Source: Scenedesmus sp. ARA3 (Eukaryota > Chlorophyta > Chlorophyceae > Sphaeropleales > Scenedesmaceae). From it: a stretch of DNA of 64,000 nt. The notes below the pieces were generated by a model. It worked only from the letters and a program-made list of their open reading frames with translations. It did no database searches and had not been told where the DNA came from. The position numbers were made by a program, and so were the translations under genes. The stretch spans positions 1-64,000 of the forward strand of contig RWJK01001560.1 in assembly GCA_004335835.1 (NCBI GenBank), given 5' to 3'. Shown in pieces: positions 51,657 to 63,588 of this stretch. Every line of letters begins with the position of its first letter. Within the stretch, counting starts at the first letter, position 1.

Positions 51657-52402
51657 TCAAGACACTTTGAACCACACATCCACACACATCAGCTCCTGCT
51701 GGGTGATGACATCCGATGCAGCCAGCCGCATTCGGTAGTTGCCAGGCGGCGCAACGCCAGGCAGGTTTGCTGCGTGCCTCAGCACCAGCGGCCCTGCTGG
51801 CATGGCACACGTGTCATCCCGCAAGCCTGCAGCAGCACAAGGGCAAGATGGGGTCAGCACCGACAGTTAAATCTGCACATACTGCACGCTGGCATGCTCC
51901 TACCATCAAAGCAACAACATTGCAGTGTGGCCCCAACACACCAACAGGACAAACAGCCTGAGCCTCGCACATCTCCAACATGCAGTGCTCAGCTGAGATG
52001 TGCATAATTTGAGATCGGTTGGCCCACCTGTGACCTGCTGCTGGCTTGTGCCGCTCATAGTAAGCATCAGGGAGCCTCCCCGAGCGATGGTGGTGCCTGG
52101 CTCAAGGTCCACAGCAGTGATGGCAAACACATCTGCGGCAAGACATGGCGCCAGCACAAAGGCAGAGATGTTGCTCCACAGCACTTCAAACGGGTCAATC
52201 GCCATGCATGCACAACATACAAACAAGCACAAACACATATTCGCCTGAGGTACGTGGTCAGCAGCGCACCTGCGTTTCCGCATGACTTCCAAGAGGCATT
52301 TTCTTGCAGTTGTGCTGCTGCTGCTGGTTGGTGGTTGACTACACTTGCCGCGAGCAGCAACAGTAACAGGCTAGGCACGCTTCGAGAGCTCAACGTATGC
52401 AT
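51657..52402 (-). CDS. ML-domain (NPC2-like) secreted lipid-binding protein, shortened
   Basis: Three exons, 52402-52270, 52132-52028 and 51826-51657, give 135 residues in phase. The ATG at 52402 starts a signal peptide (RSVPSLLLLLLAASVV). The mature chain begins near WKSCG. Then come VDLEPGTTIARGGSLMLTM, and in the last exon CAMPAGPLVLRHAANLPGV, PPGNYRMRL and ELMCVDVWFKV. This is the wording of ML-domain proteins such as NPC2 and plant ML proteins, which bind sterols or other lipids in the vacuole/lysosome or outside the cell. Only three cysteines are visible in the mature chain. The central strand pair normally between the V-T-G-G turn and the C-P-x-P motif is absent, so the domain is about 25 residues short. 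Either a small exon is hidden in the 200-base intron 52027-51827 or the domain is reduced. Confidence 0.75.
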
Positions 52403-54742
52403 TGTGAAGGTGCAACTGCTTTCGTAGTTCGCAGTCCGCAGTGCCAGAACTCGTGTCGCAATGCGTACGTCAGCAAAGCCTCTCCTGGCCTATATACGTG
52501 TACGCCATGGCCGAGGTGCTAGTTCTAGATGCCATTATGGTTACAGCTGGCCTGCATGGTGCATGCAACAAGCACAGACCATGGCCAAGTTGTCCTTAGG
52601 GTTCTTTAAGGGGTCCCAGCTGCAACAGGGGCGTTCAACAAGCACAGCTCAGGCATGCATGCATGCACACTCCTCCGACACAGGCGGATACAGCATGTGC
52701 AGCTGCCGCTGCTGGCATGCTGCTGCCACCAAGATCTGCATGTTAACCTGCACTGATCTGCCCAGAGTGCTGTGACCAATGGGCCTCCAAAAGTATGAGT
52801 CGTGATCAATCACCATTTGACTATGCTGCTCGGCAGACGTGCATCAGACATGCATCAGGGCCAGCACTTAAAGCGCACACCAGGATCGGTCATGTTGAGC
52901 AGCTGGTGCCATCCCTCACTGCAGTGATGCTATGGCTTGATGAGTAACATGATGATGATGACTGCAGTGCTGCAGTGGATGCGCGTGTCCAATCCTGCAC
53001 AGCTGAACATGCAGCGGGCTATGTCATCAATCACCATCAGCGGGCTATGTTGGGCGATTGTCGCTGCTGTTGCAACGGTCACTGATTTGAACAAAGTGCT
53101 ACTGCAAGTGTCAGGAAGTGCCTGCCAGGGTCTGCCCAACATTGATGACATCTGAGATATTCAATTGATATGTTACACGGGCACAGCAGTGCAGCCAGTT
53201 CCTGCTGCAGCTTCTGGTGCAAACAGCTCAGGCTCCAGGCTCGCCCACGCACGTGCTCCACGCGTACAAGACACAGCGGGATAAAAAAACTACGCCGTTT
53301 TGCTGCCATGTGCCGAACCGGCATCCCCGTATTCTGCAAGACCCATGGTTGCAGCTCTGTTGTAGGCAAACAACTGTATCAGAGCTGTTGAGGGCGTTAG
53401 CGCTGCAGCATAGGCTCATGACGGTAGGGTGCCATGCCATGTGCAGGCAGACTACCAATGCAGACACCGTGCACAGTAGTACTAGGGAGGACCAAAAATT
53501 ATCCCCAACAAAACCCTGAACAGAACGCAAGCATCCCTGCACCCTTATGCGTTGCAAAGTTTATGAAATGCGCGCAGCACATCACAGAAACACAAGTCCA
53601 ACCATGCTGCGACTTCCAAACATGTATGTGCTGCCATCAAGGCCTCAACTTGCCGACAGCGTTAGTAGTAGCCCAATCACATGTGAAACCTACGTGCTGA
53701 ACAGTCAAGCAACACTGCAATGCGCTCTTGAAGGTCGCACGCAAGTGGCATGCAATTTGTTGCGCAAACGACGTGGCGGTCATGAGGCCTCTCAGCTGCA
53801 GAAACACCAGAACAGTCCCAGAGCACATGCACTGCTGCATGGCCATTGGGACTGCAGCAACTACCAAATTGTATCAGAACACATATGTGTCGCGCATACA
53901 GCTCATGTTATATTGAGATGAACTGCTGGCACAGAGGTGCACTGTTGGCAGCAATGCAGATTGACCACGCATTCCTGCGTAAGCATCCTGCATGCTGAAA
54001 GCACACAACGCCATGCATGTCTCATGGGTTAAATAAATAGCACATTACTGCGCAGAACAAACACATGCATGCTGATGTACACAAATCACTCTTGATACAA
54101 CACGTTGATCACCCAGGACCCACCGCTTGCTGACATTTTGCCCACGGACCAACCTTTGCACGAACCTAAAAAACCATCAACTTTGACATGCAGCCACAAT
54201 TGAGCTGGCAGCCAGCAGCCGCCTTCCATTACCATGCTGTATTGCTGAATTGCGCAGATGATAATCAATGCACACACCCAGCATCAAAGACCTTTCCACC
54301 CCATGCCAGACAGCAGCACAACCCTGCGCACAGGACATAGATACACAGTTATGCACATGTAAGAACAGCGTACACAAGTTCACATATGCATGTATTGTAC
54401 AGAAAGCCCTGAAATTATGGCACTGCTTGAGAGGCAGCGACACAAGCTGCTGATGCCATGGCAAACACAAATGCACATGTATGTGCTGCCTGAAGGATGA
54501 CAAATGACCCAACCTCACGTGCTCCTGCACCAGTATGTAATGCCCCAGCAATGCGATGCAGCACACCTCAGCCACACACCAGCACACCGGCTACCAAGGT
54601 ATTCGAGCGAGATGAGCCAGCGCACTGCATGGCAGGTGCCATATCTGCCACATCCATCCCACCACTCACACAAGTGTGTGGCACAAAGGCCGTATGCGGG
54701 TATAACAGCAGTGCACTGCTTGCTGTGCTGCCGTTGGTTCAG
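52403..54742. other. Intergenic interval without recognised gene
   Basis: It should hold the promoter of the ML-like gene on the left and the 3' untranslated region of the small membrane protein on the right. Open frames are short, none has family similarity, and few CAG/CTG tracts occur. The amount of apparent empty space (2.3 kb) is large for this window. Confidence 0.45.
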
Positions 54743-55144
54743 TCACAGAGCGACGGCCTGCACAGTCATGGGTGCCTTCTTGGCCTGCAGCTGCAGCTGC
54801 TCCTGCAGCTGCGTGACAGCCTGCTCCAGGGCAGCTATACGATCATTCTGCCCCTCAATCTGCAGGCGCTGCTCCTGCAGCTCAACCCTGACCTTCTGAA
54901 GCTCAATGTCTGGCAGGTCTACGCGCAACATGTAGTCCAGAAGCTCAATCAAACCGCCCACAGTCACCACTGCTGCGCCAACCAGGCCCACAATCCAGCC
55001 GTGCGGTCCCCAGCTGTTGGCAGCTGTGAAGGCAAGCCAGCCAAGCACAGCACCACACGTCAGCAGCACCTTGTTGGCCCTGAGCACCCACTTGATGGCC
55101 TTGCTGCGGGACCACCACTTGCGCAGATTCATCCACTTGGCCAT
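54743..55144 (-). CDS. Small membrane protein with C-terminal coiled coil
   Basis: A single exon of 133 residues from the ATG at 55144. The basic N-terminus (KWMNLRKWWSRSKAIKW) is followed by two hydrophobic segments, at about 27-44 (VLLTCGAVLGWLAFTAA) and 50-67 (GWIVGLVGAAVVTVGGLI). Residues about 80-120 form a strong heptad pattern (LQKVRVELQEQRLQIEG, then IAALEQAVTQLQEQLQLQ). This suits a hairpin membrane anchor with an exposed coiled coil. I do not recognise a family. The open frame continues upstream of the ATG without conserved-looking sequence; an acceptor-like TTCAG lies about 40 bases upstream, so a 5' noncoding exon is possible. Confidence 0.65.
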   Translation of the reverse strand: MAKWMNLRKWWSRSKAIKWVLRANKVLLTCGAVLGWLAFTAANSWGPHGWIVGLVGAAVVTVGGLIELLDYMLRVDLPDIELQKVRVELQEQRLQIEGQNDRIAALEQAVTQLQEQLQLQAKKAPMTVQAVAL

Positions 55145-57406
55145 GGTGTCACCACTGGTCAATTGGAGGGTTCCTGAATCTGGGAGGGGAGAGCGGAGCA
55201 CAAGCCAGCTGATCAGTGTCGAAATATAGAAGCACAGAACAGTACTGCAAGATACAGTGCGTGCGAGCGCAAGGAGCACGCTGCTGCATATGCATGCATG
55301 GGATTTAGCGCCAAAAGTTGGGGCGCTAAATGGTGCGTCGATGGCCCAAGCCATGACATAATATACAGCACAACCCTAACGAATAGCCATCGTCGCGACC
55401 AACAGCAGGCAAAGCAAATGAAGCTAGCCAACCTGGCATGGAACAGCTGGCAACGAAACAGCTGCGAGCGCAAGTCGGGACTATGAAGGAGTCTGACAGT
55501 CAAGCTTGTCCATGAAAAAAGCTGTTGACGTGCTGCGCACTGTTGTCCAGGCGTTCCTACTGTTGCTGCTGCTCCTGCTGCCAATGCTGCTGCTACCACA
55601 CTGAGCCCGGTACAGTGCTGCTCACCAAATTGATTTGCTCCTTTGTTATCCTGTACAGTGGCGTACGTCCTGTTTGCGATTGCAGGAGGGCCGAAGTACT
55701 TTGGCAGACGTCGCAGGCGTAGTTCAAAGGTGATCACGTTGCAATCAACAAAATTGAAGCCTTTGCAACTCAAAAGCTGGAGACAGCGGCTTTGATACCC
55801 TGCCTGCACATTATGCACAGGTGCAAGCAGGTGCAGGGGCTTTGACAGGTCAGACGAGGCGGGACTGATGGTGAGTTTCACAGCTTTGCCGAGGCAGCCA
55901 CCCAGAGGCCAGCAGCATGGTAGGATGAAGCCTTGGAATACGTTCCTGGCGATTATGTGAAGCGTCCGACTGGGTATCGATGTCGGTCACTAGGGTGACT
56001 GACCCCGCAAGACACGTTGGCCCGTGTTTCACACGTTGAATTGTAATAAAAGTTCTATGCTCGGGTATAAACAGCCTTGTCACTGTCTGTACTCCATGCT
56101 CAGCAGTGTAGTGGCCACCTGTTCATGCTGTGAATTCCATGCCGTGTCTGCATTTTCAGCTCACCATCACAAACATTTGCCAGGCGGATGGATAATGTCC
56201 AAATCGATTTCACTCTGTGCAGTGCACAGAGTGCAGTGACAACGCCCTCAGATACGATCGGGGGGATCTATGCCAGTCTGCAGTCACTGCACCAGCCAGC
56301 TGGTTGTGAAGGCCTTCTTCATAGCTGTCAACTCACGGCATCATAACCTGTAGCTGTAACTGTTGTGCTGACTTAGCATAACACTGTTATAACAGCTGAA
56401 CCCAGAGGCGCAGTGCCTGGGGCTGACTCTTTGATCACAGCAGGCGTACACACACTGGCAGAAGCTGTAACACCTTTCCATCCTGAACTCACAACTCACA
56501 GCATGCTGCGGCTGTAGCAGATCACACCACGCAGCTCACAATTAACTCTATCAGTCAGCACTGTGTGTAGCCTAGCCCTTCACCCCCTCCCAAAAGAGAA
56601 GACTGAGGCACAAGCAAGCCATCACAAGCCAACACTACTAAGTAGCACAAAACAACCGACAGGCAATGCAAGCAAAGCGCGCCAGCATAAACGATCCTGC
56701 AACACCAAGCACAGAGCCACACCAACCAGGGACATGCAGATGCAGCGCAGCGTGGTAACAACCCGTACTCATACGAGCCAGTAACCAAGCGCCACTCAAA
56801 ACAGCAGAAACTCAAACAAACACCCAACAGTGTTTCACTGCGAGTGTGCTGGCTATAGGCAAGCACCGAGCATTGCATGTGTTACTCTTGGTTCTGCAAC
56901 CACAGCGCAGTGCACAGCAACAGCAGAGCGCTGCAAGTCACAGACTACAGAAAAGTCAGCCATGGCCGATAAACGTGTTAACACTGTTCACAAGATAAAT
57001 ATCAGGCTTCAGGCCGGCAGGCGGCTCCTGCTCAATACTCAGCACAGTGCCACAGCTATACTTCAAGCCATGTACGACGCTTCAACCAACTGACACGGCT
57101 TGAACTAGGGCTCGTTTGCACAGTGTGCAGGCTGTACAGCTGAACACGTGTATGTAAACAGATGCAGGAACTTTGAAAGGACACACAACACGTCAACAGT
57201 AGATTCTTTAACAATGGGTTTTGGCATCCATGCTTGTGTCATCCATAATTGACATTGCTGGTAAACTGCAGGCAGCATGCCTCCCAGCACAAGTACCTTC
57301 AATACTATTTCTGCCCACCACACACTATCAAGCAGCCTAAACTCTCTAAATTCACAGATCGTGCTTCTTCCCAATGTCAACATTCTTGGACAGGGTGCCT
57401 CAAGGT
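55145..57406. other. Intergenic interval with palindrome
   Basis: No gene is recognised. A minus-strand open frame at about 55213-55881 looks non-coding. A perfect palindrome lies at 56211-56233. The right part is probably the 3' untranslated region of the F-box gene. Confidence 0.45.
56211..56233. repeat. 11-bp perfect inverted repeat with 1-base centre
   Basis: CACTCTGTGCA, then G, then TGCACAGAGTG. It lies in an interval without genes. Confidence 0.85.
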
Positions 57407-60400
57407 TCACCGCATCGCCAACACGCTGCTCCACGGATACCTCGACAGCACCAGCCGCTCCTGCAGCCGCAGCCGCACCCCACCATCCCTCACCCCTGCC
57501 AGCTGCTGCCGCAGCTCCTCCTCCTCTGCTTTGCTGCCCGGCTGCAGCAGCGACAGCAGCTTCAGGTAGCCCAGCTGCCCTGCAGCCGCCAGCACTGCTG
57601 CAGGCGGCAGCTGCCACTGCACCAGCTCTAGCTCCTGCAGCTCTGGGCAAGCAGCTGCCAGGCCCAGCAGCAGTGATGCATTGTGGTGCAGCTGCAGCAG
57701 CGCATCTGCTTCATCCTCTCCAGCACTGTCATCATCGCTGACATCATCGTGTATTTCATTTGCTGCGGCCACAGGACCTGCATCTGTGTCTGCTGCTGCT
57801 GTGCCGGAGTCCTGGTGATCTGGGAGTGCGCTCTGGGTGCCTGCTGCTGCCTGGTTGACCTGGAGGGTGCGGGGCAGCATCAGCCGCTTGAGGCTAGGCA
57901 ACCACACATTGCTGCTGCTGCTGCTGCTTGTTATGCTGACACTGGTGAGGTCGTGTGGCTGCTGCACGTCCAGCTCTGTCAAGCTGGCTGGCAGGCAAGC
58001 CAGGTCTAGGTGCGGCACTTGCAGCCACGCCACCTGCAGCTGCTGCAGCTGCCGCAGCCAGCGCCAGTCCAGCAGACTGGGGCTGTTGGCAGCACTGCAG
58101 CAGCATGCACACACCTGCTGCTGCAGCTCTGCAGCTGAGAGCAGCTTGCCTGTAGTGACGGGAACGTCTGCTGCTGCATCATCTTCACTCACATCGCCTG
58201 CTGCCACAGCGCTGTGACTGCAGCAGCAGCTGCACGCCAGTGCAACAAATTCTTCCGCTGGACTAGCCACCGCTGCTGCTACCCGTGCACCTTGCCCCTC
58301 CAAACACAACCCATGCATCCCCTGCTCAAGGCAAACGCCCTGCACCTCCTGCACCTCTACTGCTGCTGCTGCTGCTGCTGCTGCTGACCCCTGGCTGGAT
58401 AGCTGCCAGCCGCCCTGCTGCATCTGCTCCACCAGCTCATCTGCTGTCACAGTCAGCACCAGACTCAGCAGGCTCAGCTGAGACAGGCTGCCTAAGCATG
58501 CCAGCTCAGCAGGCTGACTCAGCGCAGTGCGCTCCAGGGCCAGCTCCACCAGCCCTGTCAGCAGTGAGATTGGCTCTATGGGAAGTGGCCTGCTGTGCCA
58601 GTGCTTCAGCAGCTGCAGCTTGGTGAGGCCTGTCAGGGCTGCGAGTGGGTGATGCGCAGCGGTTTGCAGCGCGGCATTTGCTGCTGCTGTTGCTGCTGCT
58701 GCTGGGTGTGCTGCAGAACTGCTGTTGGTGCCGGCGGTTGAATGAGGACAATGAGCCTGTGTGCTGTTGTGTTGCCGGCTGCTGGGCTGCATGAAGCCTC
58801 CTGCAGGGCAGCCGTGGATGGTCAGCTGCTGCAGGCTGCTGCTGAGACGCACTAAACTCGCCAATGCTGCGGTGTTAGAATCCTGTAGCCAATCAGCTGC
58901 AGCTCCATTGCCACTGCCCTCGACTCCTTGTCCAGCACTGTTGCTGCTGCCAGCCGAAGCTGCTGCCAACATCTGGCGGTCAGCAAGCTCCGGCCGCTCA
59001 TCCTTGCTGCTGCTGCTCTTGTAGTTGAACCCCAGGGCTTTGAGCCCTGGCAGCTGCGCCAATGCTGCCCCCAGCTTGGCTACGTCGCCGCTGCTGCTGT
59101 GGCAGTTGATGGACTCTATGCCATGCAGGCTGCAGCCCACTGCCTCCAGCTGCTGCTGTATGCTGAGCGCATCTGGCAAGCTGATGCCTGTGCAGCCGCC
59201 CCAGCAGCACACCCACACACCAACGCTGAATTGCTGCTGCATCGCTGTTGCTGCTGCCGTGGCTGGCCACAGCTTTGTGCATTCTGTCGCCCTTGCTGGC
59301 TTGTCACCAATGGCTGGATCTGCTGGTTCTAACTGCTGCTGCTGCTGCTGCTGGTGGTGGTGGAGGCTGCTGGCTGCTGCTGCCTGCAGTGCTGCTGCCT
59401 CCGCCAGCAGCGCAGCAGCACCTTCAGGCAGGTATGGCACATTCAGGTCCAGCTGCAGCAGCCCCTGGAAGGGCAGCAGGCGCAGCAGCAGCTGCAGCGA
59501 CTGCTTGTCTGTCAGTGCTAGGTGCAAGCTGCATTGCGGGCCTTGCACCTGCAGGTGTACAAGTGCAGCATGCATGACATATGCAAGCCACAGTTAGAGG
59601 CAGACCCTGACATGTGTGTGTCTGTGCTTGTGTGGTGGTTGCTGGTGCACAGCAAATTTTGTCGGCATGGCTGCTGTAGGCATGCTGCTTGCATGCAGTG
59701 TGGGCCATGCCAGAGGGGCTGCACTGCTGTAGCTGTAGTAATACCGGCAAGGGGGAACAAACCAGAAAACACATGAATACTAATGACCGCAGTTGCCGAT
59801 ACACATGTAATGGTCAGCATGTAAGTCAGGTAGTATGTCCTGCCCCTCACCTGCATGATGTGCTGCAGCTGCTGCAGCTGCTGTGCAGTGCTGTTGCTGC
59901 TGTGCTGGATGCACACGCGGCGCAGGCTGGGCAGCCGCTGCTGCTGCAGCACTGCTGCAATGGCTGGCCATGTGCTGGTGGCGCTGCTGGTGACACGCAC
60001 CTCCTGCAGGCGGCTTCAGGGGGCAGCATGATAAGCTGAGTGAGCTTGCTTAATCAAAGGTGTTCAAACAGTGGACAACGTAGCTGCTTGGGCAACCGTG
60101 CTGCAACTACATGGGGGTGCATACTGTCGCATAAGCCAAATTCTGGCTGTGCACAGAACTGCAGACATTTACTGCTACACAAGATCAATGTGCTGTGTCA
60201 GTGCACATATCAGCAGCTACGGCCAGCCTCACCAGCAGTACTGCAGCAGCTGTGGCGGCGGTGAGGCAGCAAACTCGCCCAAAGTGAGGGTGGCCAGGTA
60301 TGTGCAGGGCAGTCGGCGCCATGCCTTGCATACTAGGCTACATTCTGCCACATTCAGGCGTGTCAGCCGTTGGAAAATGGCATCAGCCACTGCAGGAGGC

Positions 60401-60471
60401 AAAGCAGAGAATGGCTGCACGCTGTAGTGAGCATTGGCAGCAGAGCTGGCAGCTGCTGCACTTGGCTCCAT
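57407..60471 (-). CDS. F-box protein with leucine-rich region
   Basis: Three exons, 60471-60233, 60013-59851 and 59548-57407, give 847 residues in phase. Residues about 19-56 are an F-box (FSALPPAVADAIFQRLT, then NVAECSLVCKAWRRLPC), which binds SKP1 in an SCF ubiquitin ligase. The rest contains irregular leucine-rich segments that would recognise a target: LPSLRRVCIQ, LPGLKALGF, SLQQLTIHGCPAGG, LTGLTKLQLLKHW, LTGLVELALERTAL, LPASLTELDVQQPHDLTSV, CPELQELELVQW. Ala/Gln/Ser runs separate these repeats, so they do not form a continuous canonical array. The acceptor of exon 2 was placed at CTGAAG (60014) rather than at the nearby CTGCAG because only this keeps the conserved frame. The frame stops at 57407, but a GTGAAC donor lies just before the stop, so a further 3' exon is conceivable. 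It is divergent from ATG5. Confidence 0.75.
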
Positions 60472-60868
60472 CTAGCGAATGGAAAGTAATTGTGCAGTGC
60501 CTGTAGTCTGGATCCAGGAGCGGGACCGCACTCAATTGCCCGGAGGACAAGCAATGGGAAGTTGATGGGGCATAGTGACAATGGGGTTTGGGTTACCGTT
60601 GATAGCGCACTGCACGGAATTAAAATTTTCCGTTCGTGAAGCGTTATGATTTGCTTTGAACATTTTCATCACGCGCTTGCCCACGATCACGTGTTATACG
60701 TACCTCTCGACACCTGCAAGCAACTGCAAGCGAGTAGTGCAGTGACGTGTTGCACTTTAGTCAGTGAACTGCTGCAATTCGGTTACATCGCTGGTACCTC
60801 CTGTTTGATTAGGAGATTTTGGAGCTAGGCGAGGAACACGGACACTGCAACAGTAGCAACAGCAGTTC
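60472..60868. promoter_or_regulatory. Compact divergent promoter between F-box and ATG5 genes
   Basis: Only 397 bases separate the two start codons. The middle (about 60600-60680) contains the AT-rich stretch GGAATTAAAATTTTCCG, a near-palindrome, and is free of CAG/CTG repeats. The two genes may share promoter elements. No specific factor site is assigned. Confidence 0.45.
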
Positions 60869-61808
60869 ATGACAACAGAAGACCCATGGCAGCTCAAGGT
60901 GCCGTGAATGCAGCAGCATGAGCATTGGAAGACACCACCGAGATTTTAACCGCCTGCAATGCTGACCAAGGATGCGTCTACTGCTGTAGATCCCCATCCG
61001 CCTGTGCCTGTCAAGCAGTGAGATTACATCACCAGTGGATGTGAAGCCTGTGTATGTGAGTGCAGGCTGGCATGCACTTGCCACATGGCTCACTCAACCT
61101 GTGCTTGGAACTCAGACACCTGAACTTGCTTGTACTGTGGAGCACGCAGCATGTGGGGAAAGCCAGCAAGGGCAGGGTGCTAGAGGTGCAAGTACCATGT
61201 AATCTGCTCTGCTGCATCTTGACATTGCAGGGCATTGCTTTTACTCCCAGTGCACTGCCCATCACTGTTTACACTGCATGCAATACCAGTCTAAGATGAC
61301 TTGCTGCTACTTGTCGGTGTTGCTGCTACAGTTGCTTGCACCGCGCTACGCCTACCTCCCTGCATTGGCAGAGCAGTGCCTGCAGCTGTTCCAGGTGCGC
61401 CAGCAGCAGCAGCAGCAGCAGCGGCAGCAGCAGCATGCTGCTAGTGACTATGGCCCATGACTGTAACAGTCATCTTGATGCCGTGTTCAGGCAGCAATGC
61501 AGGCATTGAGAGAGGATAGTTACATGTGGGTCCTGGGTATGAGCCACAACAGGTTGAACACATGGTCTGAGACGAGAAAAGGAGAGTGAGCACCATAGAA
61601 CACAAAAAAACAATGCACACCCTTGAACGCCAATTTCTCATGTTGTTGCATTGAGCTGCTTGCCAGCACCGGCAGCGTTCAGCTGCATACGACTCACGTC
61701 AAGGGTGACTGTAGTTGCCACACGGCAGCTGTCCAGTGAAACTGCATGCCCAGTGTTGCACTGGGTACACGTCGTCACCATTTGGTGAAGCTCATGCTGC
61801 TGTTGCTG

Positions 61809-61839
<31 letters not shown>

Positions 61840-63542
61840 TGTTGCTGCTGCTGCTGCTGTTGCTGCTGCCGCTGCGTCTGGCAGCATGTGCTGTTAAGCC
61901 TGCCAGGCCAGGCGGAGCCCTCCCCTTGGTTTGAGCATGCCGGCCTGCCACTCAACTGGTGCGTGGACTGACGGAACCCCACAAAAGGGCAGAGCTAGGA
62001 GCTGCAGCAATCCAAACCAGCAGTGTGTTGGTAGTGCTGCAAAGCACGCTGATGAACAGGAGCATGTTGGCCAGATCTCTAGCATTTCCTTGACAGGGCA
62101 GCAGCGCAGCACGTTGCACAGCTATGCGCACAACTCCTTGCTAGCAACCGACCTCACCTGCTGTCGTACCACTGCTGCTGCTGCTGTTGGACTGCTCAGG
62201 ACGCAGCCGCTAGGCGTGCTGCATGACTTGCTGGCGCCTTGCCTGCAGCAGCCAGCTCCAGGCGGCAGCCAGCAGCAGCAGCAGCAGCAGCAGCAGGCGC
62301 GCAGCCTCAGCGCACCTGCCGCGCCGTGGTGCCTCACGGTGCACTACCGCGACATGCCTGCCTCACTGAGCAACAGCTGGCAGAATGCGGGCACAGCAAA
62401 GGACTACTTCTTCAGCAGCCTGAAGGTGAGAAACCCCGCCGCAGCAGCAGTAGCAGTAGCAGCAGCAGTAGCAGTAGCAGCAGCAGTAGCAGCAGCAGCG
62501 TGATGCAGGATGCAAGCGAAAATGCACAACAGGAGATGCATACTTGAGGTATCAGATGTCATGAGATAGTATATGTGGATGGCACATCCACTGCAGCATG
62601 TCGGGTTGCAGCAGCAACAGCAGCAGCCAGGCTTGAGCGCTGGATTCCCTTCCCTGTCCCAGCTCATCGCTGAGCACTGTCTTTTTGGCCTGGTGTCTTC
62701 CCTCCGTCTGCGCAATCCTGCTCTGCCTCCTGCAGGAGGCTGGCTACTGCTGCAGGGGCAGTGAGGGCTGCGGCGCAGTCATGCGGCTGCCTGGGCAGGC
62801 TCAGGACGAGCTGTGGGCCGCAGTCAACAGGGGCGACGGCGCGGCAGCCCGCCGCATCACAGCGCCGCTGCGCCTGACAGCAACCGCGGTGAGCAGCAGC
62901 AGCAGCAGAGGCTTTTGGCTGCAGGTTTGATGTGCGGGGGAGGTACACGCAGATGAGTTGGCAGCGAGCACGCCTGCTGGTGCTGGCACGTGCTGTGCAG
63001 ACATGGGGCAGGTCGAGCGCGGCGAGGGTTGCTAAGCAGGGCAGGTTGTCGCTTCTCCACTGATGCTGACAACAGCCAGCACTTGCAGTGTGCTGAAGAC
63101 CTGTGAAGCATTTCTATGCAGCGTGCTGCTGCTGGCCTATGGTATGCTCAGCTCAGCGACATTGCAACTGAACTGTGTATCTGTGCTGCTGCAGCGGCAA
63201 CCCGCGTCTGTGGCGACTGTGCCAGTGCGACTGTTCATCAGGACGCACTCCGCGCAGTGCAGCAGCCAAGGTGGGTGATGGCGGTCTTTGGCCTTGAATT
63301 ACATGTTGACAGAACGTTCACAGCAGGTGCGCCACATAGACCCTGAGTCTTCACGCGTGCATGGCGCAATGCGTCCCCCATTTGGCTGACGTCAGCAGCA
63401 ACCAACCAGCATCAAAATCCAGACTAGGGCTTGAATGTTGGCCAGCACTGTGGGCCAACACCAGTCAAATTGCCTGCATCGCTGCCTGCTGCGTACCAGC
63501 ATGTATAGCCCTGCGACTGTGACCACAGCTGCGCTCAATCTG

Positions 63543-63588
<46 letters not shown>

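Noticed and set aside
51870..51930. Candidate hidden exon in the last ML/NPC2-like intron
   Set aside because: Possible AG and GT borders exist but the translated piece does not resemble the missing ML strands.
55213..55881. 222-codon minus-strand open frame
   Set aside because: Composition resembles non-coding sequence and no domain is visible.
57277..59332. Several plus-strand open frames opposite the F-box gene
   Set aside because: Compositional shadows of the leucine- and alanine-rich minus-strand exon.
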